Below the pieces are notes generated by a model. It was not told the origin of the DNA, did no database searches, and saw nothing but the letters and a program-made list of their open reading frames with translations. Shown in pieces: positions 15,201-23,117 of a DNA stretch of 64,000 bases. A program made the translations under genes and the position numbers. Origin of the DNA: a virus; the IMG/VR virus record IMGVR_UViG_3300028840_001395, positions 1-64,000 of that record. One strand, written 5' to 3'. How positions within the stretch are numbered: position 1 is the first letter of the stretch; each line of letters begins with the position of its first letter.

Positions 15201-16693
15201 GTGTCGATGATCATGTTCGACAGGTGGGACGGCGGGACGTTCTGGAGCTTCTGCCTGTTCCGCTTGATGGAGGCTTCCACGTCCGGGGCGATCTTCAGGC
15301 CATACTTGAGCAAGAACTTGATGGCCCTCACCATCCGGCTCGGGTCGTCCGCGAACACCTTGTCAGGGTTCTGGGGGCACCGGGCAACGCCCTCCTGCAA
15401 GTCCCGCAGGCCACACCCCGTCAGGTCGATGATCTCGGCCTTGTCCGGCCCCTTGGCCAGGTCGAGCAGCCTCCACATCAGCGTGTTGAACGTGAACTCC
15501 CGACGAATCACGTCCTCCTCGATGGTCGAGGGCTCGACCATGTGGGGCTTGTAGCCCTTCCCGGCCTGACCGCCGTAGCTCTCCTTGCGGGCGTTGGCGA
15601 TCTCGATGACCTCACCGTCGAGGTTGGCCCCTCCGACCTCCCAGTCGCCCTTGATGGTCAGGATGGCCACGCCGTAGTTGTTCGTGGTCAGATTGGTCGG
15701 GACAGGAATCGCCCTCTGGAGCTTCTTGGCGAACCACTCCGAATCACGACCAGCCGCGATGGAGTCAATCACCACGTCGATGTCCTTGATAGGCTGGTTG
15801 ATCACGAAGTTGCGGACGGCTCCACCCACGACGTAGGTGTCCTTGGCGACCCCGAGCTTCCGGGCCACGTCCGAGAGGAACTTCATCAGCGCCCGGCTGG
15901 CCTGGTCGGTCATCTCGGACAGGTGTGTCGAAGCCACTCGATTGGCAGTGGCACTGCCAAAAGGAATGGTCTGGAGCTTCGGGAGCCCCCAGACCTCGAT
16001 GTTATCGAACTCCCAGTCGCCTTGGGGCACATCGCCCTTGTAGACCGCCGTGAGGCCGTCCAGGTAGGCCAGAGTGACGTGGGGGCGGTAGATGAGCGGG
16101 AACTTGTCGTCCACCCGAAGGCCTGCGTCAATGAGCTTGTCGCGGAGCTTCCAGCGAATCCCGGCCATGTCGTGACTGTAGCGGATGCCCATCAGGGCGA
16201 CCCTGCGGCCCTTGTCGGGATGGACGAAGTATTCGGGGCCTTGGAGATGGGCTCGAACGGGCTCCCGGATCTCCGCGAAAGCCTCCCGCGAAGCGTTGAG
16301 GAACGCTTCTTCCTGGTCTGCCGGGACGTTCCCGACGTAGAGGAATGTGGCGTGGGGCTTGGACTTGTCCTCGTCGCCCAGCGGGGGGAACTGGCCTGCA
16401 AGCTCCTTCGGGACAGGGATGAAGAATCCGACCCCGGTGCGGTCGCCGGTCTTCTTGCCGTCCTGGGAGTCGGCCTTCTTCTTCGGCTTTGCCGGATCCT
16501 CGCCGTACTTCTTGCCGACCTGGCCGCCCTCGACCTCGCGGTGCTTGACGATATCGCCCTCGTGCTCCTTGCTCCAGGACTTCCAGTGCTTGTCGCAGAA
16601 CCAGGCCCGGCCCCGGCCCTCGGCCCAGACACACTCATGGGTCGGGGGCTTGCTGCATTCCATGCACTTCGACATGGAATGGCGGCCAGCCAT
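9266..16693 (-). CDS. Giant 2475-aa polyvalent protein: zinc finger, 2H phosphoesterase, CCA-adding-like nucleotidyltransferase, ART-like, zincin, topoisomerase IB, GNAT
   Basis: One uninterrupted frame. A Cys/His finger (residues ~10-40) leads. A 2H phosphoesterase follows (~88-250) with HAT at 114-116 and HVT at 205-207. A class II nucleotidyltransferase/poly(A)-polymerase head and RNA-binding region (~265-640) shows VVGGAVRN, DID (304-306), IEEDVIRREFTFNTL and DDPSRMVRAIKFLLKYG. A possible ADP-ribosyltransferase-like region (~655-815: VHFTTNRRARLIL, TDNVTAVSSRWG) is uncertain. A zincin (HELSH 1137-1141) precedes topoisomerase IB (~1430-1665), whose five catalytic residues are visible: Arg1501, Lys1537, Arg1596, His1646, Tyr1655. 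A GNAT domain (~1690-1825) and a ~600-aa charged helical tail complete it. Short RVAxRY tags mark several boundaries. Lying between portal and protease, it may be packaged and injected. ATG 16693 has GGAG spacing and abuts the upstream stop. Confidence 0.88.
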   Translation of the reverse strand: MAGRHSMSKCMECSKPPTHECVWAEGRGRAWFCDKHWKSWSKEHEGDIVKHREVEGGQVGKKYGEDPAKPKKKADSQDGKKTGDRTGVGFFIPVPKELAGQFPPLGDEDKSKPHATFLYVGNVPADQEEAFLNASREAFAEIREPVRAHLQGPEYFVHPDKGRRVALMGIRYSHDMAGIRWKLRDKLIDAGLRVDDKFPLIYRPHVTLAYLDGLTAVYKGDVPQGDWEFDNIEVWGLPKLQTIPFGSATANRVASTHLSEMTDQASRALMKFLSDVARKLGVAKDTYVVGGAVRNFVINQPIKDIDVVIDSIAAGRDSEWFAKKLQRAIPVPTNLTTNNYGVAILTIKGDWEVGGANLDGEVIEIANARKESYGGQAGKGYKPHMVEPSTIEEDVIRREFTFNTLMWRLLDLAKGPDKAEIIDLTGCGLRDLQEGVARCPQNPDKVFADDPSRMVRAIKFLLKYGLKIAPDVEASIKRNRQKLQNVPPSHLSNMIIDTFYEGGVGKKALLEMKRLGLLDVVKDIARKDKGFASALGNWAEKKADLATLFDLMDLGMPTGKRLGFLDARQRQRVREITVQMSADESDAFVAVLAQPGKVMDMRALASEFGLTGKEFQKITEAARQALLIDPVLAANPRRLEKKVRQALGGGRTGALRGQPEFIVMFDDASEWGRTKMALRGAPEAHPEWMVWLGTPIQDQHTHYLMDVKDDAFVHFTTNRRARLILADGKLKMRPPYKKFGTDNVTAVSSRWGHFVPRVQTTHIKPEMGEKLVAITFQTPTVPKYGYPEEVVWNRDVVLKNAKMIPFEKGVSMLKKTPHRLNVRDEDDIVYYQVPSEVQGGKIAATFKLNIGDSVLYGKYKNKKGKIKGFKTDSKGDVVVTVEPYPKGRKQNKELKLFKIRPAPEPWPEEKQASAERVALRYQKQATLTTPADLANSYQELMGLWKALKDVLRQVPPEALQNRHIKRQLKNPWGWLVVHGRNVAQGVLDLKHVPAKKHKGLELAARHFMSARRMPIKFGPWMEKTQRHIDFLNATQHWRDKVEGTEEKFKLGPFMVHNTMGLTGKKLENVKKTINKAAKLIRAAKVPATLKKTLYGDVFIVPQLQQAKTMAWYNGKRDDMYIRPFARFNMDVVHNIIHELSHRWWQKFGDKKAQREWEMHHIRVGQKTPEIEMPGVGDELPIRMRRIKGPFFVEKMDDQNYWFQVPNQDRVLPIPIHEIRKVLLRSARANKNYPTPYSSTHPQEHFCDASALAVMKKLPEEHLEDFERIWGSGGDEDKPKPKPRKKPRKRPRKKRAAANVKYTELKLDDEDGKEIGSWVIPEDSVPLLISDAPLVENVADRFASRMAADGEAFEEGERAVFGPMTGEPEYVWAEVLETTDECVGDIEIESPYGEESTDCDNVTPYERWRELHPNATPAERVAAKYQKKKEVPKADGKGTTTVYEYSEGQVQHRNREKAKRVEKLRGKLGDLQKKVKKDLSSDDLKTRLTALAVGLINDTYERVGNPDSAKEGHFGVTGWQAKHVTVGKDKATIKYVGKSGVSQKKETRDPDIVRVLREAVKDKSGTDPVFEVDDVKVDSTTVNDYLKPMDITAKDIRGLHANRVMQNKLKAIRNKGNPAPDDKKEREKKFKEEFKKALEETAKEVGHEPSTLKSQYLVPGLEDTFLATGQVKTKLDKQAAGGGFAEVIEIIDRYRQEFEDILTAGSPKLVWRIPRGSDPWDLAQRVGIRVLSHQDWVAGYEVDGQLVAALFDSSDSGDRECYEFDIVVDPAWQRKALGSKLMDIAISNYDDLTDPFPDIKFCLDAVNPHAVRMLKQRGFVETGKGPGHTYMTRRATKTHAEKEDEAVEDLVKPAPKFKPPRKDLKKKRVDMGDEDTEGGTADTDEDLSLNYKRVAMRWLDRLAGKVPEDSKDKKPGDYWQKENGEWGLRLPDGEYSHAKNEANAAAMAAGKLDPDDADERNAEKGKGDEEVSLSLAEKSKALSDAEKAKGEPLTPDEKTEVEEETLAQKAQRLEEEAEQRKAEAEKKKLQADIDKIDNVARQVGDTNFAAELKGVESDEDKRAILMAYADELEKLKTGVFSGDALSDKTIAEATKALKKDTFGQGMNLRDSAKALAAKTLARKVVSNPTLVGGTKVNDQPKDADALRQRTEQAFQEYSKMTPELRGAAIAQMEKLLEDTDDENKFAELQNIANGLAMAALVNDEKISPLREEPADEMKALVKALHKKGEAMKLVGMSTDEFHSPAGRELVQGVMSEVSDDELYSLVGGENGPYKDMIKVIKEKASSDEDEDKQSAKVLTDMLKDLHLDGMTTIHAFLTETARKGENGTDDQDEVDEKVKSAQGALRNDKRFAQIQKELMKCLADAEGDPEKINKCNEVSNKARVQQVEIAQDIAREIIGEPAPDSLTGAQIRDTVEEQDIGNLDKKYKSQGKEAQSFASSPKVFQSSFYTWNLISEGQVCAQAELPRMELGGGTRR

Positions 16694-16694
16694 C

Positions 16695-17666
16695 CTAGCT
16701 CCAGGAAACGACTTCAAGGGGCATCCCTTCCCAGACTCGACCCTCATAGAGCCTCATCAGCTTGTCCAGGAACCACTCGTGGGATGCCGGATCCCACGGG
16801 GCATTCCCATCCGCACCGGGCCAATCCGGATTCTGGACAGCGAACTGACCCTCCCGTGCCCCGCCTCGCCCCAGCGTTCGGGGGAGCATGTAGATGCTGT
16901 ACCCCTCGTCCTGGGCGATATCCTTCAGATATCGGTATAGATACGGAGCTTCCGGGCTGTCCCTGAAAGCTCCCTCGATGACGATAGGGACTCCGGGAGG
17001 CACGTCATCCTGCACGTTGATGGTGATGGAACCCTCTGGAACACGGGCCTTGATATACTTGGAGGCCACACGCCTCGATGTCCGCATCTGGAGGATCTTC
17101 CCCGCGTCCTCCTGGGCAAAGTGCCACATGGACTGGACGGTGGAGGCAAACGCCGAGTATAGCTCCTCGGCTGACCTCTCCTGCCCATGACAGGTGACAT
17201 CCGGGTCGTCACAGTGCCGGGCGTTCCGGTAGTCCAGATACATCTGGGCCAGCTCGTCCCGCTTCGCTTTCGGAAGGGCCATGAGGGACTTCATCGGGAC
17301 GCCCAGGATCTTGACCGCCTCATCCACCCACTCGTTCTTGGGCCAGCACACGGGGTTCTTGTCCTCGACACACCTGAAAACGAACTCGAAGACCGCCCGA
17401 AGCTCCTCGGGTTGAGCGGGCCGACCCCAGACGTAGCGGTAGGACTGATCGATGTCCGCCAGGACATCTCCCATCATGTCGGCAGGGCCATCCCCGTTGT
17501 ATAGCTCGGTGCCGTCGTATCTGCCGGGCGGCTCGACATGAGCACCAGGTTCGCCCGGCTGGATAGTCCACCAGCCCGCTGTCCGCTCCAAGTGCGCGAG
17601 AACCTTACGCATCTGGCTTCGGGCTGCGACTTTCTGGGACAGGATCTGGCGCACGCGGGCCTCCAT
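16695..17666 (-). CDS. Hypothetical protein between portal and polyvalent genes, with RVA-type basic tags
   Basis: 323 aa, no family recognised. The N-terminus is a basic amphipathic helix (RVRQILSQKVAARSQMRKVL). A helical domain with several Trp and Cys follows (YRYVWGRPAQPEELRAVFEF, HCDDPDVTCHGQERSAEELY). A second tag RRVASKYIKARVP lies near residue 195, and then a mixed alpha/beta domain (SITINVQDDVPPGVPIVIEG, YLYRYLKDIAQDEGYSIYML). The C-terminus abuts the giant polyvalent protein. The tag shared with that protein suggests a common location, perhaps inside the head; this is inference. Confidence 0.7.
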   Translation of the reverse strand: MEARVRQILSQKVAARSQMRKVLAHLERTAGWWTIQPGEPGAHVEPPGRYDGTELYNGDGPADMMGDVLADIDQSYRYVWGRPAQPEELRAVFEFVFRCVEDKNPVCWPKNEWVDEAVKILGVPMKSLMALPKAKRDELAQMYLDYRNARHCDDPDVTCHGQERSAEELYSAFASTVQSMWHFAQEDAGKILQMRTSRRVASKYIKARVPEGSITINVQDDVPPGVPIVIEGAFRDSPEAPYLYRYLKDIAQDEGYSIYMLPRTLGRGGAREGQFAVQNPDWPGADGNAPWDPASHEWFLDKLMRLYEGRVWEGMPLEVVSWS

Positions 17667-17703
17667 ACGGAGCTAACCTTCTGTATGGAGGGAGAATATA
17701 GGA

Positions 17704-19401
17704 CTAGAAACGACCGCCCTCTTCCTCCGGCTTCTCGTACTTGAGCCCGAGGTTCTCGGCAATCTTCTCCGCAGCGTCCGAATTCTCGGCCAGAGCGTCG
17801 CCCGTCCGGCTGTAGATGCCACGGAGAGCCTCGTTGAACGTCGCGTCCTTGAGGGTGAACAGGTCGCGCTTGAGCTTCTCGTCCACCGTGTCCGGGTCGA
17901 GGTTGAGCAGGTCGAGGATGGTGTCGATGTCCAGCGACCCCTTCTGGTAGAGGTTGAACAGGGCATCGAACGTATCGCTGTTGTCCCGCAGAGCCAGGCG
18001 AGTGAACGAGAGCCGGGGGACGATGACTTCCAGATTCCCGTCCTCGTCCTCCTCCACGAAGCCCATTCGGCGGCACATCGGCTTGAAGAAGCCGTCCTCC
18101 ACCAGGTCTTGGAACAGCTCCCGCATGAGCATGTAGCGGGTGTTGATGACTTCCAGGTGAATCCGGTCGCCCGAGTAGGACGACTCGCCCGACAGAAGGC
18201 TCTCGGTCACGCCCAGGCCCGCATACATCTGCCGGTCGGTGAAGTCCCAGACCCACGACCAGTCGGGAAGCCGCTGGTCTGCTCCCATCTCTTCCCAGTT
18301 GACCTGGAAGTTGGTGATGATGGAGTAATCCGGGTCTTGCAGAGCGAGATCGACCTGCTCCCGAAGCTCCTCGGTCTGTTCCTCGTTCATGTCCTCGGCG
18401 TAGACGAGCCGGTAGGGCGTCATGTGCCGGGAAGCGATGGACGTGAGGCTCTGACGCACCTTGTCACGGAATACCAGCGTCCTCATGCACCGCTGGAGGA
18501 TGCTCTGACCCCGATCCTCGTAGTCCGCCCGCTTCCGCTGGAGGCAGTAGAGGTAGGAGCCCGCGTCAGGGTCCATGTTCAGCGGGATGTTCTCCCCCGC
18601 CTTGATGGACGCCACAACGCCCTCGGGCATCGAGTTGACGATACGGATGGCCTGAGCATCACCCTGCTCGGCCTTCTCGATGATGTTCTTCGTCTTGCTG
18701 TCGGGGATGAGTTCGACCAGCTTCTCATCGGTGAACGGGAAGCTCTCCATGTGGATCTGCTCGGGAGGGAGCACACGGATGGCCGTCCAGCCCTTGTAGT
18801 TCTTCTTCAGCCAGGCAACCTCGCGCTCATCGGCATCCTCGTAGACCTGCCACTTCTCGACGGTCTCGCCCTCGGCGGTGATCTCTCGGATGCACTCCTC
18901 ACGGATCTCGCGGGGCATCTCCGGCGACGTGTCCTCGCAGAAGATGTTGGCCTCGCCCAGCAGGTTGTAGTCGTGGCTGATGCTGATGAGCCGGTGCAGC
19001 AACTTGATGTTCTTCGCCCACCGCTCACAGAACCGCAGGGCCTTCTTCCCTAGCTCCTTGTCCTTGCACTTGGGCGGGGCCAGCCGGAGCTTCGACAGCG
19101 GCAACTCAGTGTGAAGATCGACCGCCTGACCGACGAAGGGCTCGTACTTGTAGAAGAATCGGTAGAAGTTCCGCTGCTCATCGATGCTCTGGGGAAGCTC
19201 AAGGAAGTCCGTGGACAGCTCGGGCGAATACCAGTTGCCGCCCATTCCCAAGACGGTCTGGCCACCGGCACCCCAGACCGAAGCGTTCTTCATCTTCATG
19301 GCGGAGGTGACAATCTTGCTGGGCTTGCCAACCGTGACGTTGCCCCTGACGGGCTTCATCTCTGCCACCTTGATGGTGTGCTCTGGGTCGTTCTTCGTCA
19401 T
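17704..19401 (-). CDS. Portal protein
   Basis: 565 aa, a usual portal length. The dodecameric portal sits at the capsid vertex and is the DNA channel and motor dock. Supporting features include the N-terminal MKMKNASVWGAGGQTVLGMG with NFYRFFYKYEPFVGQAVDLH, typical of portal clip/wing starts. The core has LISISHDYNLLGEANIFCED and WTAIRVLPPEQIHMESFPF. The long stem/crown helices are RSQ-type (ILQRCMRTLVFRDKVRQSL), followed by MYAGLGVTESLLSGESSYSG and the INTRYMLMRELFQDLVEDGF helix. It lies downstream of TerL with two tiny genes between, the standard order. Start overlaps the upstream gene as ATGA. Confidence 0.88.
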   Translation of the reverse strand: MTKNDPEHTIKVAEMKPVRGNVTVGKPSKIVTSAMKMKNASVWGAGGQTVLGMGGNWYSPELSTDFLELPQSIDEQRNFYRFFYKYEPFVGQAVDLHTELPLSKLRLAPPKCKDKELGKKALRFCERWAKNIKLLHRLISISHDYNLLGEANIFCEDTSPEMPREIREECIREITAEGETVEKWQVYEDADEREVAWLKKNYKGWTAIRVLPPEQIHMESFPFTDEKLVELIPDSKTKNIIEKAEQGDAQAIRIVNSMPEGVVASIKAGENIPLNMDPDAGSYLYCLQRKRADYEDRGQSILQRCMRTLVFRDKVRQSLTSIASRHMTPYRLVYAEDMNEEQTEELREQVDLALQDPDYSIITNFQVNWEEMGADQRLPDWSWVWDFTDRQMYAGLGVTESLLSGESSYSGDRIHLEVINTRYMLMRELFQDLVEDGFFKPMCRRMGFVEEDEDGNLEVIVPRLSFTRLALRDNSDTFDALFNLYQKGSLDIDTILDLLNLDPDTVDEKLKRDLFTLKDATFNEALRGIYSRTGDALAENSDAAEKIAENLGLKYEKPEEEGGRF

Positions 19402-19736
19402 TCGCTACCCTGCACTGTCTGGGCTGCCTGCTCGTCCCTCGCTTCCCGCTCGGCCCGTGCGATCTCGGCAAGCTGCTCCTCGGAGAGCATATCCCGCTCG
19501 TCATGGTCGATTCTGGGGGTCAGGTAGCCGATGTTACTGACGAGCGACAGGGCTCTCTGAATGGTGTCCTGGGCGAGCTTGGCCCGACGAGCTTCCGTGC
19601 CTCGCCTCCGATTGGTGTTGATGACCTTCCCGCAAGAGTGGGCGGCCTTCCCCAGACACCTCTTGGCTTCTGCCAGGTGCGTCTGAAGTTCCCGGTCAGC
19701 TTCGCTGGCTGCCAGTCTGGCCCGAAGCCTAGTCAC
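19398..19736 (-). CDS. Small hypothetical helical protein between TerL and portal
   Basis: 112 aa, Arg/Ala/Glu-rich and almost wholly helical (LRARLAASEADRELQTHLAE, IRQ-type heptads, ERDMLSEEQLAEIARAEREA). The start is taken as GTG 19736 because it overlaps the preceding stop as GTGA; the longer upstream extension is out of character. It is coupled by ATGA to the portal gene. A coiled-coil adaptor or packaging accessory is possible, with no direct evidence. Confidence 0.6.
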   Translation of the reverse strand: MTRLRARLAASEADRELQTHLAEAKRCLGKAAHSCGKVINTNRRRGTEARRAKLAQDTIQRALSLVSNIGYLTPRIDHDERDMLSEEQLAEIARAEREARDEQAAQTVQGSE

Positions 19737-19990
19737 TTCGGCCCCCACTTGTGCTTCTTGGTCATCTGGCCCTTCTCGTAGGCGGCCTTGAGCACCTTCT
19801 TGAGCTTCCGGATATCGGTGGGGGAGCCCTTGAAAACCCGCTCCCACGACCCTCCGGCTCGCACAAACACGTCGGAGATCAAGCTGAACTCCTCCGGCAC
19901 GTATTCTACCTTACCCTCCAAGGTCGAAACTGTCAGCTTCTTGATGAACCGATGGTCGGCCCGAACAGGGCTACGGGGGTCAATGTCCAT
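19733..19990 (-). CDS. Small hypothetical protein after the terminase gene
   Basis: 85 aa: an acidic-basic N-terminus, a short beta region (KKLTVSTLEGKVEYVP), and a basic helix ending KKVLKAAYEKGQMTKKHKW. Start and stop overlap both neighbours by 1-4 bases (TGATG and GTGA), so it is translated with TerL and the portal set. No family recognised. Confidence 0.6.
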   Translation of the reverse strand: MDIDPRSPVRADHRFIKKLTVSTLEGKVEYVPEEFSLISDVFVRAGGSWERVFKGSPTDIRKLKKVLKAAYEKGQMTKKHKWGPK

Positions 19991-21864
19991 CAGCGCCTCC
20001 CCCGAATCCGACCATGTGCGATGGGGGACCTCTGCCGATCTGGACTCGTGCCCAGCTTACGGGCGTTCAGCCGGGCCTTTCTCATGGCCGACTGCATCTG
20101 CTTCTGTCCTCGGATAGCCCCGGAGCGACCTCCCGTGTGGACACCCGTGATGTAGCGAGTGTTGCCGAGATTCTTGCTGGCGAGCCAAACCATACGGACG
20201 ATTGCGTCCGAACGGTCATCATGCTTTCCATCCACGTTGGGCGCAGCCACGGTGGTCACGTACTTGGAGTGATACTGGGCCTGCAGCTCCAGCATCTCCT
20301 GGATATAGTCGCAATGTTGCTTCCCGGCATCCTGTGGGATGGGCCAGTCATACAAGACCAGCCGCTTGTCCCACATCATGTCCTTGAAGTTGCGGAAGAT
20401 CTCGCTGGTCAGGTTCTTCGTGAAGTGCTCAGACCGAAGCTGCTTGAGGCCCTTCTTTGCCAGTGCCTGCTCGAACGCGATGCCGGACCACTGATCGAAC
20501 AACCCCTCGGTCATGTAGAAGCGCCGGGAGTAGTTGAACACCCACTGGGCGACCTCATCGAAGTCCAGCCGGTCCACGTTCTCGTAGTCGCCCTCCCCGG
20601 CCTTGATCTGCTCCACCAGGTCGAGGACAATCTTGGCCTCCCCGTCAATCATCTCGATGTGGCCGATGGCGATGGCCGATGCGTCACCCACCAGGCCCAG
20701 GTCGATGCCGACGAAGTGGGGTCGCTTGGCCGGAGCCTGGGTCATCGGACGGTGGCTCGGGTCCACACACTCGATGAGGTCTGACTCTCGCTCGATCCAG
20801 CCCTTCGTCCGGTCGGAGAACTCGCCCCCGAACTCGGTGAAGAACACCACCGGGTCTTTGACGTACTTGCTCTCAAAGTAGCTGCGGGGGATGGTCGGGT
20901 TGACCTCCCAAGACGGTGCTTGGATTGCCAGCATGTCCTGTGAAGCCCGGCCCCCGGCCATCGCCATCTGGTAGAGCTTGTAGAACTGCCCCTGACGGCC
21001 CAGCGGGGACGAGATGGAGAGGATACGACCCTCGACGCCTCCGATGGGGACGGTCGAGTCGTTGGGGTCTTTCTGGGAGAAGGTCGCGGTCGAGGGCGTA
21101 ATGGCGTCGTACACCGCCTGGGCCGACGACTGCTGGGTGCCGTCCGTGAAGTGGGCAAGCTCATCCAAGATGATGATCATGTTGCCCGGACCACGAAGTC
21201 CCTTGGCGATGCAAGAGCGGAAGCTCACCCGAAGAGAAGCCCGTGCTCCAGGGTTGTCGCAGTAGCGACCCGAGTGGTCGATGTCCGCCGGGGTCTGGAA
21301 CCGGGCGTAGGTCTGGGTGTTGTTCGCCGTGTAGGGGGAGAAGAAACCGCACTCGCTGAAGTAGGCCGACACGTCCCGATACAGGATGCCCGCCTGATCC
21401 TTGTCGGTAGCAACGGAGATGATGCCGATCTCCTTGCCAGGCGGGATTCCGTAGTAGCCCTGTGGGTCACCCTTCAGAAGGAGCTTGTAGGTCTCATAGG
21501 CACCCACGGCAGCGGCCAGGTAGGTCTTGCCGGAACGGCGACCGATGACAAGGACAAGCTCGGGACGGTCGTGATCGACCTCCTTGATGTTGCTCCGGCC
21601 CTCGTTGAACAGGTACTCCAGATACTCGCGCTCGGTGAAGTGCCAGTAGCCCGAAAGCTGCCAGTCCTTCGCCACCTTGAACCGCTTCCTGTCATCCAGT
21701 TCGATGCCGTAGTGGGCCTTGAGGATCACGCGCTGGACGGGGAACAGGTGGAGATTGACACCCCACCGAGACTCGCAGAACTCGATGATATTGGCGATCT
21801 GGGAAGTCGCACCCTTGACCGTCTGGCCGACGTTCAGGGCGATGTCAGAAAGCCCGCTCCCCAT
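19990..21864 (-). CDS. terL: Terminase large subunit (packaging ATPase and nuclease)
   Basis: The 624-aa motor protein pumps and cuts DNA at the portal. Its ATPase domain has Walker A GRRSGKT (~108-114), Walker B MIIILDELAHF (~229-239) and a coupling motif-like ILSISSPLG. The C-terminal RNase H-like nuclease has its first acidic residue in FVGIDLGLVGDASAIAIGH and a late acidic pair in GKHDDRSDAIVRM. An insertion with Cys/His residues (ARASLRVSFRSCIAKGLRGP) lies before Walker B. The basic tail (RKARLNARKLGTSPDRQRSP) may bind DNA. Start ATG 21864 is 8 bp from the upstream stop. Confidence 0.95.
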   Translation of the reverse strand: MGSGLSDIALNVGQTVKGATSQIANIIEFCESRWGVNLHLFPVQRVILKAHYGIELDDRKRFKVAKDWQLSGYWHFTEREYLEYLFNEGRSNIKEVDHDRPELVLVIGRRSGKTYLAAAVGAYETYKLLLKGDPQGYYGIPPGKEIGIISVATDKDQAGILYRDVSAYFSECGFFSPYTANNTQTYARFQTPADIDHSGRYCDNPGARASLRVSFRSCIAKGLRGPGNMIIILDELAHFTDGTQQSSAQAVYDAITPSTATFSQKDPNDSTVPIGGVEGRILSISSPLGRQGQFYKLYQMAMAGGRASQDMLAIQAPSWEVNPTIPRSYFESKYVKDPVVFFTEFGGEFSDRTKGWIERESDLIECVDPSHRPMTQAPAKRPHFVGIDLGLVGDASAIAIGHIEMIDGEAKIVLDLVEQIKAGEGDYENVDRLDFDEVAQWVFNYSRRFYMTEGLFDQWSGIAFEQALAKKGLKQLRSEHFTKNLTSEIFRNFKDMMWDKRLVLYDWPIPQDAGKQHCDYIQEMLELQAQYHSKYVTTVAAPNVDGKHDDRSDAIVRMVWLASKNLGNTRYITGVHTGGRSGAIRGQKQMQSAMRKARLNARKLGTSPDRQRSPIAHGRIRGRR

Positions 21865-21871
21865 GAGGCAC

Positions 21872-22552
21872 CTACACGATGCTCTTCATGCGCCGCTTGG
21901 CTTCGGCCTCCCAGCCCTCATCGTTGAGGCTGCTGGCGAGCTTGGCGAACACGGTCTCGACCATCTCACCCGCCAGTCCGGAGTCCTCCAGGGCTCCTCG
22001 GAACGTGTTCATGATGAACTCGAACAGCACCTTGAAGGCCGGGGATTCCATGTCCACGCCTCGGGCCGAGATCTGCTCCTTGCGCTTGAGCCAGGTATCA
22101 CCAATGGCCTTGAGGGCGGCGATGCGCCGGTTGGAGATGAGGCTGGTCTCCTGGCCCTGACGCTCAGCTTCCTGACGCTCAAAGCCGATGCTGGCAGCTT
22201 CCTCGCCCAACGCGAGAAGGATCTGCTGCAGCACGTCGGGGGACTCGGGGTTATCACGGGCGACTTCGAGGATGGAATCGGTGTCGATGATCTCGTTCTT
22301 GCGCCGGATCTTCTCCGCCACCTCGGGCGTGGCGGGGTCGAGGGTCACGTCCTTCTTCCGACCAGGCTTGGTCAGCATGACGATGGGAGTGCCGTCCTTC
22401 TTGGTCTGGATCTCGTCCTTGTCGGCCAGGTCTGCGATCTCCTTGTACTTGATCTGGCCCATCTCGGTCTTGACCTGGACACGGGTAGCCCCGTCCGGCA
22501 CCTTGGCCAAGAGCTTGTCTCTCCTCCGCTTGTCTACCGTGCGTTTCGGCAC
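21872..22552 (-). CDS. Putative terminase small subunit or packaging accessory protein
   Basis: 226 aa from a GTG start with GGAGGAAG upstream. The N-terminus is basic (KRTVDKRRRDKLLAKVP). A short domain follows (TEMGQIKYKEIADLADKDEI), then a long helical region (IRRKNEIIDTDSILEVARDN, SNRRIAALKAIGDTWLKRKE, FEFIMNTFRGALEDSGLAGE). TerS proteins are small, helical, with an HTH, and are encoded next to TerL. The position fits, and ISNRRIAALKAIGDTWL recalls a TerS-like helix, but no HTH is convincing. It could equally be a head-completion factor. Confidence 0.5.
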   Translation of the reverse strand: MPKRTVDKRRRDKLLAKVPDGATRVQVKTEMGQIKYKEIADLADKDEIQTKKDGTPIVMLTKPGRKKDVTLDPATPEVAEKIRRKNEIIDTDSILEVARDNPESPDVLQQILLALGEEAASIGFERQEAERQGQETSLISNRRIAALKAIGDTWLKRKEQISARGVDMESPAFKVLFEFIMNTFRGALEDSGLAGEMVETVFAKLASSLNDEGWEAEAKRRMKSIV

Positions 22553-22562
22553 GACTTCCTCC

Positions 22563-23108
22563 CTACGTCAGCACTGGCGGCTCGATGTTCGGGCTCCCCG
22601 TGAACATCTCACCCGTGGGCGGGATGAATGGCGTGAAGTTGACCACCGTACCGTAGTGCTCAGCCCTGAAGTCAATCTCGTCCGCCGACCCGGAATAGTA
22701 GCCTACCACGACGTTGATACCGGCTGCCAAAGCGTCGAAGCCGGGCAGTCGGTCAATCGCCGCCGCAATCGCCAGGGCCGTCGCTGCAGCCCCCCCGCCG
22801 GGGATGAAGTCGATGTTGCTGATGAGCCGGTAGTTCCCAAGAACGAGAATTGCCCGACCCGTCGTGAAGTTGTTGTCCGCGACAGTGAACTGACCCACTG
22901 CGGGATAGGGGGTGAAAGGAGCCACCGGGTTGGTGTTGATCAGACCGTTCTGGATCTGGGCGTAGCCATCCTTGTGGATGGGGCCGTAGAGCACCGCCGT
23001 CCTGGTGTGGGCAGGCTGAAGCGGTGGGGAACGGTCAGGCTCGGTGTGGTGTGGGTAGGTCCCGACCAGAACCCGGAACGGCGTCGGTGCATGGACTCGT
23101 CTGTGCAT
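22563..23108 (-). CDS. Hypothetical virion-like protein
   Basis: 181 aa with a Pro-rich first third (PTPFRVLVGTYPHHTEPDRS) and a beta-rich remainder (GRAILVLGNYRLISNIDFIP, INVVVGYYSGSADEIDFRAE, TVVNFTPFIPPTGEMF). Composition resembles small structural proteins of tail, neck or head. It is 10 bp from its neighbours on both sides. No family recognised. Confidence 0.6.
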   Translation of the reverse strand: MHRRVHAPTPFRVLVGTYPHHTEPDRSPPLQPAHTRTAVLYGPIHKDGYAQIQNGLINTNPVAPFTPYPAVGQFTVADNNFTTGRAILVLGNYRLISNIDFIPGGGAAATALAIAAAIDRLPGFDALAAGINVVVGYYSGSADEIDFRAEHYGTVVNFTPFIPPTGEMFTGSPNIEPPVLT

Positions 23109-23117
23109 GACCTACTC

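Noticed and set aside
13526-16966. A 1146-codon plus-strand open frame
   Set aside because: Antisense to the giant polyvalent protein, whose catalytic motifs prove the minus strand is coding here.
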